The position numbers and the translations under genes are program-made. This document shows positions 43,231 to 51,126 of a DNA stretch of 64,000 bases, one piece after another (the stretch's first letter is position 1; each line of letters opens with the position of its first letter). The notes below the pieces were generated by a model that was not told where the DNA came from, did no database searches, and was given only the letters and a program-made list of their open reading frames with translations. Source of the DNA: CALKAL01 sp051846895 (GTDB lineage Bacteria; Bacillota; Bacilli; Bacillales; Alkalibacillaceae). The stretch spans positions 124,001 to 188,000 of the forward strand of contig JBPYCQ010000005.1 in the NCBI GenBank assembly GCA_051846895.1, written 5' to 3'.

Positions 43231-43722
43231 TTACTTTTCCAAAGAATAAATCGCTTGAACAGTGCCAAAGCGTTCGACCTTATCCTCTATCTTCATCCCT
43301 AATTTTTCTAGTAGTTTACAAGATGAAGTATTAGCAATTTGAGTTTCAGCGACAATTTTAGGCAGGTTCAACGTATTAAATGCAAAATCGATGATGACAC
43401 GAACCACTTCCGTCGCATACCCTTTATTCCACCATTTAGGTAAAAATTGATAGGATACTTCTAAGTTGTCGCCGTCATGATGGGGGTCAAGTGATATTAA
43501 CCCAATGAATTCTGAAGTATCTCTTTTTCTAACAGCCCAGTAATAGGACTGAATATCACTATTAATCATCTCATCAAAAACGTGTTTAACTGAACTTTTT
43601 TCTCTAACTCCCCCCAAAAACTTTCTTACCTCTTCATTTAAGTACAATTCTTTCACGTCATTAAAATCGGTTCTTTCAATTGGTTGAACTAGACATCGCA
43701 CTGTTTCAATCATCATTTTCAT
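43231..43722 (-). CDS. GNAT acetyltransferase
   Basis: The protein of about 161-163 residues has GNAT motifs EFIGLISLDPHHDGDNLEVSY-type strands, LPKWWNKGYATEVVRVIIDFAF (acetyl-CoA loop) and TQIANTSSCKLLEKLGMK. It resembles the RimJ/RimL-like YoaA/YjcK group. Four early codons offer starts; the ATG at 43716 or 43713 is better spaced from AAAGGA than 43722. It lies alone between a repeat array and spoIIR, and its substrate is unknown. Confidence 0.82.
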   Translation of the reverse strand: MKMMIETVRCLVQPIERTDFNDVKELYLNEEVRKFLGGVREKSSVKHVFDEMINSDIQSYYWAVRKRDTSEFIGLISLDPHHDGDNLEVSYQFLPKWWNKGYATEVVRVIIDFAFNTLNLPKIVAETQIANTSSCKLLEKLGMKIEDKVERFGTVQAIYSLEK

Positions 43723-43829
43723 CCTTTACCAGCTAATTAGAATCTATCTTACCATTTTTATAAAATTTACGTATATCTTTTTCTATCGTGGCGATACTGT
43801 GATTAATAGATTACTAGAAAGGTTGTTGG

Positions 43830-44438
43830 ATGATGCGTTATGTGATTGCAGTATTAGTCGTCATTGTTGGGATTCAATTTTTTTATTCGGAAGTGGTAGC
43901 TCAAAAAGGGCAGAGTGATGAAACAGCGTATCAAGTTATTCCTGATGAAGCGATTCGACTTCGAATATTAGCTAATTCGAATAGTGAAAAAGATCAAGTC
44001 CTGAAACGTCAAGTGCGCGATGTTGTGAATGAACATATTACACTGTGGGTTGAAGAGTTAACGTCAATTGACGAAGCTCGTCGTGTCTTAAATGAGAAGC
44101 TACCAGTCATAGAGTCGTTAGTCCGTGAAACAATTAATGATGATGATTTCTCAGTAACATTCGGTGATGTTGAATTTCCAGACAAAATTTATGATAATTA
44201 CGTCTACCCTGCAGGAACATATGAAGCCATCCTTATTACAATTGGTGAAGGAAAAGGTGACAACTGGTGGTGTGTGTTATTCCCTCCATTATGTTTCGTA
44301 GACTTCGCAAATGGTGCAACTGTGCTTGACCACGATGAAGAGAGCGATTCACAAGTAGTAGAAAATGATGACGAAGAAGATGTAGAAGTCAAGTTCTTTC
44401 TATGGGAATGGATTAAAAAGCTATTTAATATCGCATAG
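43830..44438 (+). CDS. spoIIR: Stage II sporulation protein R
   Basis: The 202-residue protein has an N-terminal signal segment (residues 4-22). The SpoIIR domain runs from IPDEAIRLRILANSNSEKDQ to the hallmark WWCVLFPPLCFVDFANG, and the C-terminus is an acidic linker followed by FLWEWIKKLFN. SpoIIR is made in the forespore, is secreted across the septum, and triggers SpoIIGA to process pro-sigma-E in the mother cell. Position upstream of ywlB-ywlC is conserved. Confidence 0.93.
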   Translation: MMRYVIAVLVVIVGIQFFYSEVVAQKGQSDETAYQVIPDEAIRLRILANSNSEKDQVLKRQVRDVVNEHITLWVEELTSIDEARRVLNEKLPVIESLVRETINDDDFSVTFGDVEFPDKIYDNYVYPAGTYEAILITIGEGKGDNWWCVLFPPLCFVDFANGATVLDHDEESDSQVVENDDEEDVEVKFFLWEWIKKLFNIA

Positions 44439-44446
44439 CGCTGAAC

Positions 44447-44478
44447 AATCTCGCAAGAAAATGTTGCGGGATTTTTTT
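44447..44478 (+). terminator. Terminator of spoIIR
   Basis: AATCTCGCAA and TTGCGGGATT pair over 10 bp with one G-U pair and a 7-nt loop, then TTTTTT. Confidence 0.88.
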
Positions 44479-44494
44479 ATTGACAGAGGAAGAT

Positions 44495-44700
44495 GTTTGT
44501 TCAAAGATGCGCTGCGATTGTTCAAAGTAGGGTAGTAATTGTTCAAAGATGAGCTACGATTGTTCAAAGTAGGGTAGTAATTGTTCAAAGATGAGCTGTG
44601 ATTGTTCAAAGTAGGACCGCGATTGTTCAAACCTAGGTTGTATTTGTTCAAACACGGCTTAAAATTGTTGTTCAAACAGAACCACTAATTGTCCAAATAC
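44495..44700. repeat. 21-bp tandem array, GATTGTTCAAA family (about 9 units)
   Basis: From 44495 seven good units follow in 21-base steps. Fillers alternate between GATGAGCTAC-like and GTAGGGTAGT, a 42-bp higher-order unit, before CCTAGGTTGT. The last two units are disrupted. The array starts 17 bases after the spoIIR terminator. The same CCTAGGTTGT filler occurs in the array at 42817. Confidence 0.88.
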
Positions 44701-44812
44701 CCTAAGGCACCCATTCCTAAATCTTAATCTCTACTAAAAATAATAGATTTATAGTCATAATCATTCTATAAGCCTCATAAATTGATAGAGAAAATAGGAG
44801 CGAGGTGATTGG

Positions 44813-45229
44813 ATGATGATAACGATTAAATCTGTTAATGAACAACCGCGTGATGAGTTTATTCAATTTTTCCAGCAAGAGGAGTCCCCGTTTGATCCGG
44901 TTAAAGAACCTTGGGCGGAAGAGTATGGTTACTTTATTGAAGTTGAGCAAGAAAAGATTGGTTATTTCGTTTTATATCCTTTAGACAACGGCCAGGCTTG
45001 GTTGCGTCGACTAGTTATGCGTGAGCAGACGAATCCAGCAATATTTATACTTGTTTTTGACTGGATTTCTGAAAAAGCGTCTCTTCTAGGTTATGACGAG
45101 TTGTACGTGCATGTGCAAGATCAGTCAAAAGCCGTTTTACTAGAAATGAATCATTTCAAGCAAATTTATGAACCGCCAACGGATGAAAATATGGATAGTG
45201 ATTGGTTTATGAAGGAATTACAAAAGTAG
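44813..45229 (+). CDS. ywlB: YwlB-like GNAT-fold acetyltransferase
   Basis: The 138-residue product has a compact GNAT-like pattern: YFIEVEQEKIGYFVLYPL, AWLRRLVMREQTNPAIFILVFDWI and LYVHVQDQSKAVLLEMNHF. The acetyl-CoA loop is not the classical Q/RxxGxG, so activity is uncertain. RBS GAGGTGATTGG precedes ATGATG. It sits between spoIIR and ywlC, where B. subtilis has ywlB. Confidence 0.75.
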   Translation: MMITIKSVNEQPRDEFIQFFQQEESPFDPVKEPWAEEYGYFIEVEQEKIGYFVLYPLDNGQAWLRRLVMREQTNPAIFILVFDWISEKASLLGYDELYVHVQDQSKAVLLEMNHFKQIYEPPTDENMDSDWFMKELQK

Positions 45230-45395
45230 ACTAATACAGTTATTAAACAAATGATTGATTAAACTAAAATTTCATATAAACGATTGATTAAAGATGATTG
45301 CTCGTCAGGAACATTCTTGTTTACGAGTCAACCGTGATATATTATCATGTAAACAGTCAATTTTGAAGTTACTAATGAAAAATGAGGGACCACGG

Positions 45396-46442
45396 ATGAC
45401 GTTAAAACGAGTGACGAAGTTATGGAAATTAAATCATTCAGATGAAATAACATTTCAACAATATATTAAAGAAATCACTGCGATGCTTCAGGCTGGAAAG
45501 GTTGTCGCTTTTCCAACTGAAACAGTTTACGGCCTTGGGGCAGACGCAACGAATGAACAGGCTGTTAAACAAATTTTTCAGGCAAAGGGAAGGCCTAGTG
45601 ATAACCCGTTAATTGCTCATGTGGGAGACCGCGGGCAAGTTAATGATTACGTGACAGAAATCCCAAGTCATGCAAAAAAGTTAATGGATGAGTTCTGGCC
45701 GGGTCCGTTAACGATTATTTTACCTTCGAATGGTCAACTCGCGAAAAATGTGACAGCGGGGTTATCAACGGTTGGAATGCGTATGCCGGACCACCCTCAT
45801 GCGCTAGCGATTCTTCAAGCGGTTGATCGACCTATTGCGGCGCCGAGTGCTAATCGTTCTGGTAAGCCGAGTCCGACAACGGCTGAACATGTTTGGCTAG
45901 ATTTAAATGGCCGGATTGACGGAATTGTTGACAGCGGTAAGACAGGTGTCGGTGTTGAGTCGACTGTCATTGATTGCAGCATTGGTCCGCCGATGATTTT
46001 ACGTCCTGGTGGTGTGACGAGAGAGGAGATTGAAGCAATCATCGGACCAGTTGCGATTGCAAAATCTGAATTGGAAAAAAATGAAGCGCCACGCTCGCCG
46101 GGAATGAAATATAAACATTATGCCCCTGACGCCCCAGTTTGGATGGTTAAAGGTGATGCTGAAAAAATGAGGCGACTAGCCGAACAACTGCAAGCTGACG
46201 GATTAAAAGTACAATTTTTAATAAGTAAAGAACGTGCCCAAGAATTAGAATTGGAAGATGCTATCGTGATCGGCTCACGACATGATTTAAATGAAATAAC
46301 GATGAACTTATACGATTCTCTTAGAAAAGTTGATACGCTAAAAGTTGATCTCGTCTTGGCAGAAAGTTTTTCAAATAAAGGAATTGGTGAAGCGTTAATG
46401 AATCGCTTAGAACGTGCGGCAGATAAAATTATAGATGAATAA
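45396..46442 (+). CDS. ywlC: L-threonylcarbamoyladenylate synthase (Sua5/YwlC)
   Basis: I start at the ATG at 45396 (MTLKRVTKLWKL), which has GAGGGA six bases ahead; the upstream frame from 45294 adds 34 residues with no similarity to the family. The 348-residue enzyme has the YrdC domain (VVAFPTETVYGLGADA, KGRPSDNPLIAHV, PSANRSGKPSPT) and the C-terminal Sua5 domain reached through SPGMKYKHYAPDAPV. It makes threonylcarbamoyl-AMP from threonine, bicarbonate and ATP for the t6A modification of tRNA. Confidence 0.94.
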   Translation: MTLKRVTKLWKLNHSDEITFQQYIKEITAMLQAGKVVAFPTETVYGLGADATNEQAVKQIFQAKGRPSDNPLIAHVGDRGQVNDYVTEIPSHAKKLMDEFWPGPLTIILPSNGQLAKNVTAGLSTVGMRMPDHPHALAILQAVDRPIAAPSANRSGKPSPTTAEHVWLDLNGRIDGIVDSGKTGVGVESTVIDCSIGPPMILRPGGVTREEIEAIIGPVAIAKSELEKNEAPRSPGMKYKHYAPDAPVWMVKGDAEKMRRLAEQLQADGLKVQFLISKERAQELELEDAIVIGSRHDLNEITMNLYDSLRKVDTLKVDLVLAESFSNKGIGEALMNRLERAADKIIDE

Positions 46443-46534
46443 TAATCTGAACAAAAAGATAAGACTTCCCGACAGAAAATCTACAATGATGAATGTTTGT
46501 AAATTTAGTAGCAAACGCATTTATATAAATTAAT

Positions 46535-46615
46535 ATCACGCTCGTCCTTCTAAATTACTTTGGACATGCATAAATTTAATTAGCATGTTCAAGTCATAGG
46601 AGGAACGAGCGTGAT
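46535..46615 (+). promoter_or_regulatory. Hairpin sequestering the mntP ribosome site and start codon
   Basis: ATCACGCTCGT (46535-46545) is the exact complement of ACGAGCGTGAT (46605-46615), which contains the GTG start. After one mismatch CCTTC (46547-46550 region) pairs with the AGGAGG ribosome site (46598-46603). An inner hairpin GGACATGC/GCATGTTC (46562-46590) brings the arms together. If formed, translation of mntP would be shut off. It does not resemble the yybP-ykoY manganese riboswitch. Confidence 0.65.
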
Positions 46616-47162
46616 TTCATTATATGAGAGTCTTGCACCATTACTATTACTAGCCGTAGCAATAGGAATGGATGCGTTTTCCGTCAGTTTATCAGTCGGT
46701 CTTATGAAAATTCGTTTGCGGATTATTTTGCTTTATATCATCTTAATCGGTTTGTTCCATGTCATCATGCCTTTTATGGGAATGATTGTTGGTCATTTTT
46801 TATCTAATAAACTTGGTATGATTGCACAAATCGTCGGTGGATGGATGCTCATTATGATTGGTGCGCAAATGATTATTGCGACATTAATCGAGAAAGAAAC
46901 ATTAAAACAGATTAACTTTTTAGGATTATTAGCGCTTGCCTTTACGGTAAGCTTAGACAGTTTTTCTGTTGGAATAAGTATCGGGATGACTATGTTTGGC
47001 TTTAATCAGATCGCCGTCATATTATTATTCGGTCTAATGAGTATGTTTTTAGCGACATTAGGGCTTTATTTAGCCAAGAAAGGAAAAACCATATTCGGAA
47101 AGTACTCCGAAGCAATTGGTGGAATCGTTCTTGTATTCATAGGTTTACAAATGATTATGTAA
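46611..47162 (+). CDS. mntP: Manganese efflux pump MntP
   Basis: A GTG start follows AGGAGGAACGAGC. The 183-residue protein has six membrane helices in two similar halves. Each half carries the conserved acidic motif, AIGMDAFSVSLSVG near residue 20 and SLDSFSVGISIG near residue 118. It exports excess manganese. B. subtilis has ywlD (mntP) at this place. Its start codon and ribosome site lie in an RNA hairpin described separately. Confidence 0.9.
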   Translation: MISLYESLAPLLLLAVAIGMDAFSVSLSVGLMKIRLRIILLYIILIGLFHVIMPFMGMIVGHFLSNKLGMIAQIVGGWMLIMIGAQMIIATLIEKETLKQINFLGLLALAFTVSLDSFSVGISIGMTMFGFNQIAVILLFGLMSMFLATLGLYLAKKGKTIFGKYSEAIGGIVLVFIGLQMIM

Positions 47163-47172
47163 TCGATAGGAG

Positions 47173-47240
47173 GGCTGGGCACATTTAGGTTAGACACCTA
47201 TCAAATTATTTTGGTGCGATAATAATCTATTTGCCCAGCC
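47173..47240. other. Long-loop inverted repeat after mntP
   Basis: GGCTGGGCA (47173-47181) and TGCCCAGCC (47232-47240) are perfect complements separated by 50 bases. No T run follows, so a normal intrinsic terminator is unlikely; it may be a processing or stability structure. Confidence 0.5.
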
Positions 47241-47380
47241 TCTCATTAAATTCAAGACATATCCTCCCCAAACTAACCCCCTTTCGCTTCACCTCTTCCA
47301 AGTAAAGCTAAAGTACTGTAATCTCCTTAAATCATATGATATAGTTCAATCATAGAGTATTTGATCAGGAGGGGTCATTA

Positions 47381-47833
47381 TTGGAGCGCGTATTATTTGT
47401 TTGTACGGGTAATACTTGCCGCAGTCCGATGGCGGAAGCGGTATTAAAATATAAACGAAGCGATCTTGAAGTAAAATCAGCAGGCATTTTTGCCGGTTAT
47501 GGTCAAGAAGCGAACCCAAAAGCTATCGAAGCCCTTCAAGATAAAGGTATTGAATTCGAACATCGATCCCAACCTCTTACAGATGAATTAATGGATTGGG
47601 CAGATGTTGTACTAACGATGACAGCCCATCACAAATTAAATTTAGAAATGGATTACCCGGAATATCGCGATAAAGTATTTACATTAAAAGAATATACGTT
47701 AAATGAAGAAGACGAAGATCTCAATCCCGATATCTCTGATCCGATTGGGTTATCAAAAGAGACGTACGTTCAAACATTAGAAGAAATCGAAAAATATATT
47801 AAACGTTTGATTGATGAGGAGGACAACGAATGA
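47381..47833 (+). CDS. ywlE: Protein arginine phosphatase YwlE
   Basis: A TTG start follows AGGAGGGG. The 150-residue enzyme has the low-molecular-weight phosphatase loop CTGNTCRS (C8 to R14), with Thr at position 12 of the loop, which in B. subtilis YwlE gives specificity for phosphoarginine over phosphotyrosine. The general acid is the Asp in ISDPIG. It reverses McsB arginine phosphorylation that marks proteins for ClpCP. It overlaps rpiB by four bases. Confidence 0.92.
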   Translation: MERVLFVCTGNTCRSPMAEAVLKYKRSDLEVKSAGIFAGYGQEANPKAIEALQDKGIEFEHRSQPLTDELMDWADVVLTMTAHHKLNLEMDYPEYRDKVFTLKEYTLNEEDEDLNPDISDPIGLSKETYVQTLEEIEKYIKRLIDEEDNE

Positions 47834-48270
47834 AAGTTATATTAGCATCAGACCACGGTGGCATCAACATTCGAAAAGAAATTGCCGGACTTCTAAATGA
47901 TCTAGAAATCGAATATGAAGATATCGGTTGTGATTGCGAAGGTTCTGTCGATTATCCTGATTATGCCATTCCAGCAGCTGAACGCGTAGCTAAAGGTGAA
48001 TTCGACTTCGGTATTTTAATTTGTGGCACAGGCATTGGAATGTCTATTTCAGCGAATAAAGTAAAAGGGATTCGTTGTGCTCTTGTACATGATGTTTTCA
48101 GTGCAAAAATGACCCGCATGCACAACAATGCAAATATGATTGCGATGGGTGAACGAGTCATCGGTCCAGGTCTGGCAAGAGAAATCGTTCAATCATTTCT
48201 TGAAGCGGAATATGAAGGTGGCCGTCACGAAAACCGTGTTAACAAAATAATGTCTTATGAAAAAAATTAA
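47830..48270 (+). CDS. rpiB: Ribose-5-phosphate isomerase B
   Basis: The 146-residue protein contains the family pattern ASDHGGINIRKEI, DYPDYAIPAA, and the catalytic Cys in GILICGTGIGMSISANK (C65), with GERVIGPGLA near the end. It interconverts ribose- and ribulose-5-phosphate. The ATG overlaps the ywlE stop as ATGA, so the two are translationally coupled. Length is normal. Confidence 0.93.
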   Translation: MKVILASDHGGINIRKEIAGLLNDLEIEYEDIGCDCEGSVDYPDYAIPAAERVAKGEFDFGILICGTGIGMSISANKVKGIRCALVHDVFSAKMTRMHNNANMIAMGERVIGPGLAREIVQSFLEAEYEGGRHENRVNKIMSYEKN

Positions 48271-48275
48271 ATAGA

Positions 48276-48318
48276 ACCTGTCTTTAGCACAAACCGTGTT
48301 AAGGACAGGTGTTTCTTT
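48276..48318 (+). terminator. Hairpin between rpiB and ywlG
   Basis: ACCTGTCTTTAGCAC and GTGTTAAGGACAGGT form a 15-bp stem with two G-U pairs and a 5-nt loop; GTTTCTTTG follows, so it is a partial terminator at best. Confidence 0.55.
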
Positions 48319-48333
48319 GAGGAGGGCATTTAG

Positions 48334-48879
48334 TTGAAAATCGAGTCAATTCGTCATGAGATTCATGTTATAATGGAGGAGTGGGCAAAGACTCATTTAA
48401 TTCAATCTAATTCCGTATTTGTCATCGGTTGTTCAACAAGTGAAGTGGCAGGAGAACGAATCGGTACTTCAGGTAGTATGGAGATTGCAGAGACGATTTT
48501 CTCTGAATTAAAAAAATTGCAGCAAGCAACACAAATGCACCTCGCTTTTCAATGTTGCGAACACCTTAATCGTTGCTTAGTCGTTGAACGAGCTTTAGCG
48601 TTAGAAAAAAATTGGACAATCGTCAGTGCAATTCCGAAAAGGGAGGCAGGGGGCGCCATGGCAACGTATGCCTTTGAAAATATGGATGACCCTGTTTTAG
48701 TTGAAAAAATTGAAGCTGATGCTGGTATGGATATTGGCCATACGTTAATCGGTATGCATTTAAAACATGTGGCTGTTCCAATCCGATTTAAACAAAAAAC
48801 GATTGGAGACGCTCATGTCGTTAATGCGTTTACACGTCCAAAACTAATAGGTGGCGAACGAGCTGTTTACCGAGATTAG
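48334..48879 (+). CDS. ywlG: YwlG family protein (TIGR01440)
   Basis: A TTG start follows GAGGAGGGC. The 181-residue protein has conserved segments VIGCSTSEVAGERIGTSGSM, FQCCEHLNRCLVVER and DIGHTLIGMHLKHVAVP, typical of the YwlG family, whose biochemical role is not known. A cysteine-histidine cluster around CCEHLNRC could bind metal or be catalytic. It always lies near glyA and rpiB in bacilli. Confidence 0.88.
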   Translation: MKIESIRHEIHVIMEEWAKTHLIQSNSVFVIGCSTSEVAGERIGTSGSMEIAETIFSELKKLQQATQMHLAFQCCEHLNRCLVVERALALEKNWTIVSAIPKREAGGAMATYAFENMDDPVLVEKIEADAGMDIGHTLIGMHLKHVAVPIRFKQKTIGDAHVVNAFTRPKLIGGERAVYRD

Positions 48880-49020
48880 GAGCAGTGATGTGAGGATTCC
48901 TCTGTAAGGCGTTTTGGAAGTCTTTGCAGCTTTCTATAAAGGGTTTGCTAGATTTTGTTTTACCTTTATATATGTTTCGAAGTTTAATATTTTTTTCATA
49001 CATAAAAGGAGGCTATCGAA

Positions 49021-50268
49021 ATGAGTCATTTAAAAAATCATCTTCATCAAGTTGATTCAGAAATGTTAGAGGCGATTAATCTTGAGAAGAAGCGTCAGCA
49101 CGATAAGATTGAGTTAATTGCATCTGAGAACTTTGTGTCTGAGGCTGTCATGGAGGCGGCTGGGTCTGTCTTAACGAACAAGTACGCTGAGGGATATCCG
49201 GGTCGTCGTTATTATGGTGGTTGTGAGTATGTGGATATTGCCGAGAATTTAGCTCGTGACCGTGCGAAGGAGTTATTTGGGGCGGATCACGCGAATGTTC
49301 AACCGCATTCTGGTGCTCAGGCGAATATGGCGGTTTATTTTACGGTTCTTGAGCCTGGTGATACGATTCTTGGGATGAATTTGAATCATGGTGGTCATTT
49401 GACGCATGGTAGTCCGGTTAACTTTAGTGGCGTTTTGTATAATATCGTTGATTATGGTGTTGATGAGGAATCTGAACAGATTGATTATGATTTAGTTTTA
49501 CAAAGGGCTAAAGAGGTTAAGCCAAAGTTAATTGTTGCGGGTGCGTCTGCGTATCCACGTGTCATTGATTTTGCGAAGTTCCGTGAGATTGCTGATGAGG
49601 TTGGTGCTTATTTATTAGTAGACATGGCGCATATTGCTGGTCTTGTTGCGGCAGGTCTTCATCCGAATCCGGTTCCGCATGCTCATTTTGTGACATCAAC
49701 AACACATAAGACTTTGCGTGGTCCGCGTGGCGGGATGATTTTATGTAAAGAGGAATTTGCTAAGAAAATTGATAAAACGGTATTTCCTGGTATGCAGGGT
49801 GGTCCGTTAATGCATATTATTGCGGCAAAAGGTGTTGCGTTTAAAGAAGCGCTTCAGCCTTCGTTTAAAGATTATGTTCAAAAGATTTTAGATAATGCGA
49901 AAAGATTAGGTGAGGCGTTGACGAAAGAGGGCGTTCGTTTAGTTTCAGGTGGGACAGATAATCATCTTTTATTACTTGATTTGCGTCCGTTAAATTTAAC
50001 AGGTAAAGTAGCTGAAAAAGCACTTGATGATGTTGGTGTAACGACGAATAAAAACACGATTCCGTTTGACCCTGAAAGTCCGTTTGTAACTAGTGGTGTT
50101 CGTATTGGAACTGCTGCTGTGACAACACGTGGCTTTGGTTTAGAGGAAATGGATGAGATTGCATCAATCATTGCGTTAACGCTTAAAAATGTTGATGATG
50201 AGGTTAAGTTAGAGGAAGCAAAGGCGCGTGTTAAAGCGTTAGCTGATCGTTTTCCAATGTATGAGTAG
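49021..50268 (+). CDS. glyA: Serine hydroxymethyltransferase
   Basis: The 415-residue enzyme has ELIASENFVSEAV, TNKYAEGYPGRRYYGGCE and the pyridoxal-phosphate lysine in TSTTHKTLRGPRGG (near residue 230). It makes glycine and methylene-tetrahydrofolate from serine. RBS AAAGGAGG precedes the ATG. Codon choice differs by eye from flanking genes: GAG and AAG are frequent and Gly is mostly GGT in the first half, while neighbours prefer GAA and AAA. Confidence 0.95.
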   Translation: MSHLKNHLHQVDSEMLEAINLEKKRQHDKIELIASENFVSEAVMEAAGSVLTNKYAEGYPGRRYYGGCEYVDIAENLARDRAKELFGADHANVQPHSGAQANMAVYFTVLEPGDTILGMNLNHGGHLTHGSPVNFSGVLYNIVDYGVDEESEQIDYDLVLQRAKEVKPKLIVAGASAYPRVIDFAKFREIADEVGAYLLVDMAHIAGLVAAGLHPNPVPHAHFVTSTTHKTLRGPRGGMILCKEEFAKKIDKTVFPGMQGGPLMHIIAAKGVAFKEALQPSFKDYVQKILDNAKRLGEALTKEGVRLVSGGTDNHLLLLDLRPLNLTGKVAEKALDDVGVTTNKNTIPFDPESPFVTSGVRIGTAAVTTRGFGLEEMDEIASIIALTLKNVDDEVKLEEAKARVKALADRFPMYE

Positions 50269-50274
50269 TATATA

Positions 50275-50302
50275 AGTAGCGGGGGTTCTCCGCTACTTTT
50301 TT
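50275..50302 (+). terminator. Terminator of glyA
   Basis: AGTAGCGG and CCGCTACT form an 8-bp perfect stem with a 7-nt loop, followed by TTTTTC. Confidence 0.88.
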
Positions 50303-50337
50303 CTGTGTATTTTGAGAAATTAGTTTATTAAATTTAG

Positions 50338-50366
50338 TTGCATCAATAAACATATTTCGCTACAAT
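50338..50366 (+). promoter_or_regulatory. Candidate upp promoter
   Basis: TTGCAT and TACAAT are 17 bp apart, 32 bases before the upp start. Confidence 0.55.
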
Positions 50367-50398
50367 TCAAGAGATATTTATAAAAGGAGAGATGGCTT

Positions 50399-51028
50399 GT
50401 GGGAAAAGTATATGTCTTTGATCATCCACTTATACAGCATAAACTAACATATATTCGTGACAAAAATACAGGTACGAAGGAATTTCGTGAGCTTGTTGAT
50501 GAAGTGTCTACACTAATGATGTTTGAAATTACCCGTGAACTCCCACTACAAGAGGTTGACGTTGAAACCCCTGTCGCAACCGCAAAATCAAAAGTGTTAG
50601 CTGGTAAAAAATTAGGCGTTATTCCTATTTTACGTGCAGGTCTTGGAATGGTCGATGGAATTGTCAATCTCGTTCCAGCCGCTAAAATCGGTCATGTCGG
50701 TCTTTACCGTGACCCAGAAACTTTAAAACCTGTCGAATATTATATTAAACTCCCATCTGATATTCATGAGCGTGAATTAATAGTAACAGATCCAATGCTA
50801 GCTACTGGTGGTTCAGCAATTGAAGCGATTCATTCGTTAAAAAACCGTGGCGCAAAGCATATTCGTTTAATGTGTTTAATTGCGGCACCAGAAGGCGTAG
50901 AAGCGGTTCACGAAGCGCATCCTGATGTTTCGATTTACGTTGCAGGACTTGACGAGCGTTTGAATGAAAAAGGATATATCGTTCCAGGCCTTGGTGACGC
51001 GGGAGATAGACTGTTTGGGACTAAGTAA
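50399..51028 (+). CDS. upp: Uracil phosphoribosyltransferase
   Basis: A GTG start follows AAAGGAGAG. The 209-residue protein has the family segments KLTYIRDKNTGTKEFRELV, PILRAGLGMVDG, the PRPP loop VTDPMLATGGSAIEAI, and the uracil-binding end GYIVPGLGDAGDRLFGTK. It salvages uracil to UMP. Conserved position follows glyA. No clear terminator follows it; a large repeat island begins about 100 bases downstream. Confidence 0.95.
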   Translation: MGKVYVFDHPLIQHKLTYIRDKNTGTKEFRELVDEVSTLMMFEITRELPLQEVDVETPVATAKSKVLAGKKLGVIPILRAGLGMVDGIVNLVPAAKIGHVGLYRDPETLKPVEYYIKLPSDIHERELIVTDPMLATGGSAIEAIHSLKNRGAKHIRLMCLIAAPEGVEAVHEAHPDVSIYVAGLDERLNEKGYIVPGLGDAGDRLFGTK

Positions 51029-51126
51029 TGTTATAATGATGACGTGCAATATTTGGTAAAAAGAGTGGGTTGTGAAAGATAATTGCGCGAACGGGATTGA
51101 TGGTTTGATTAGTTTTATTGTTGTTC

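Noticed and set aside
46443..46610. yybP-ykoY manganese riboswitch upstream of mntP.
   Set aside because: The conserved loops of that riboswitch were not found; only the start-codon hairpin is visible.
48960..49000. PurR box upstream of glyA.
   Set aside because: Only a loose TTCGAA match was found, with no pair of boxes at the expected spacing.
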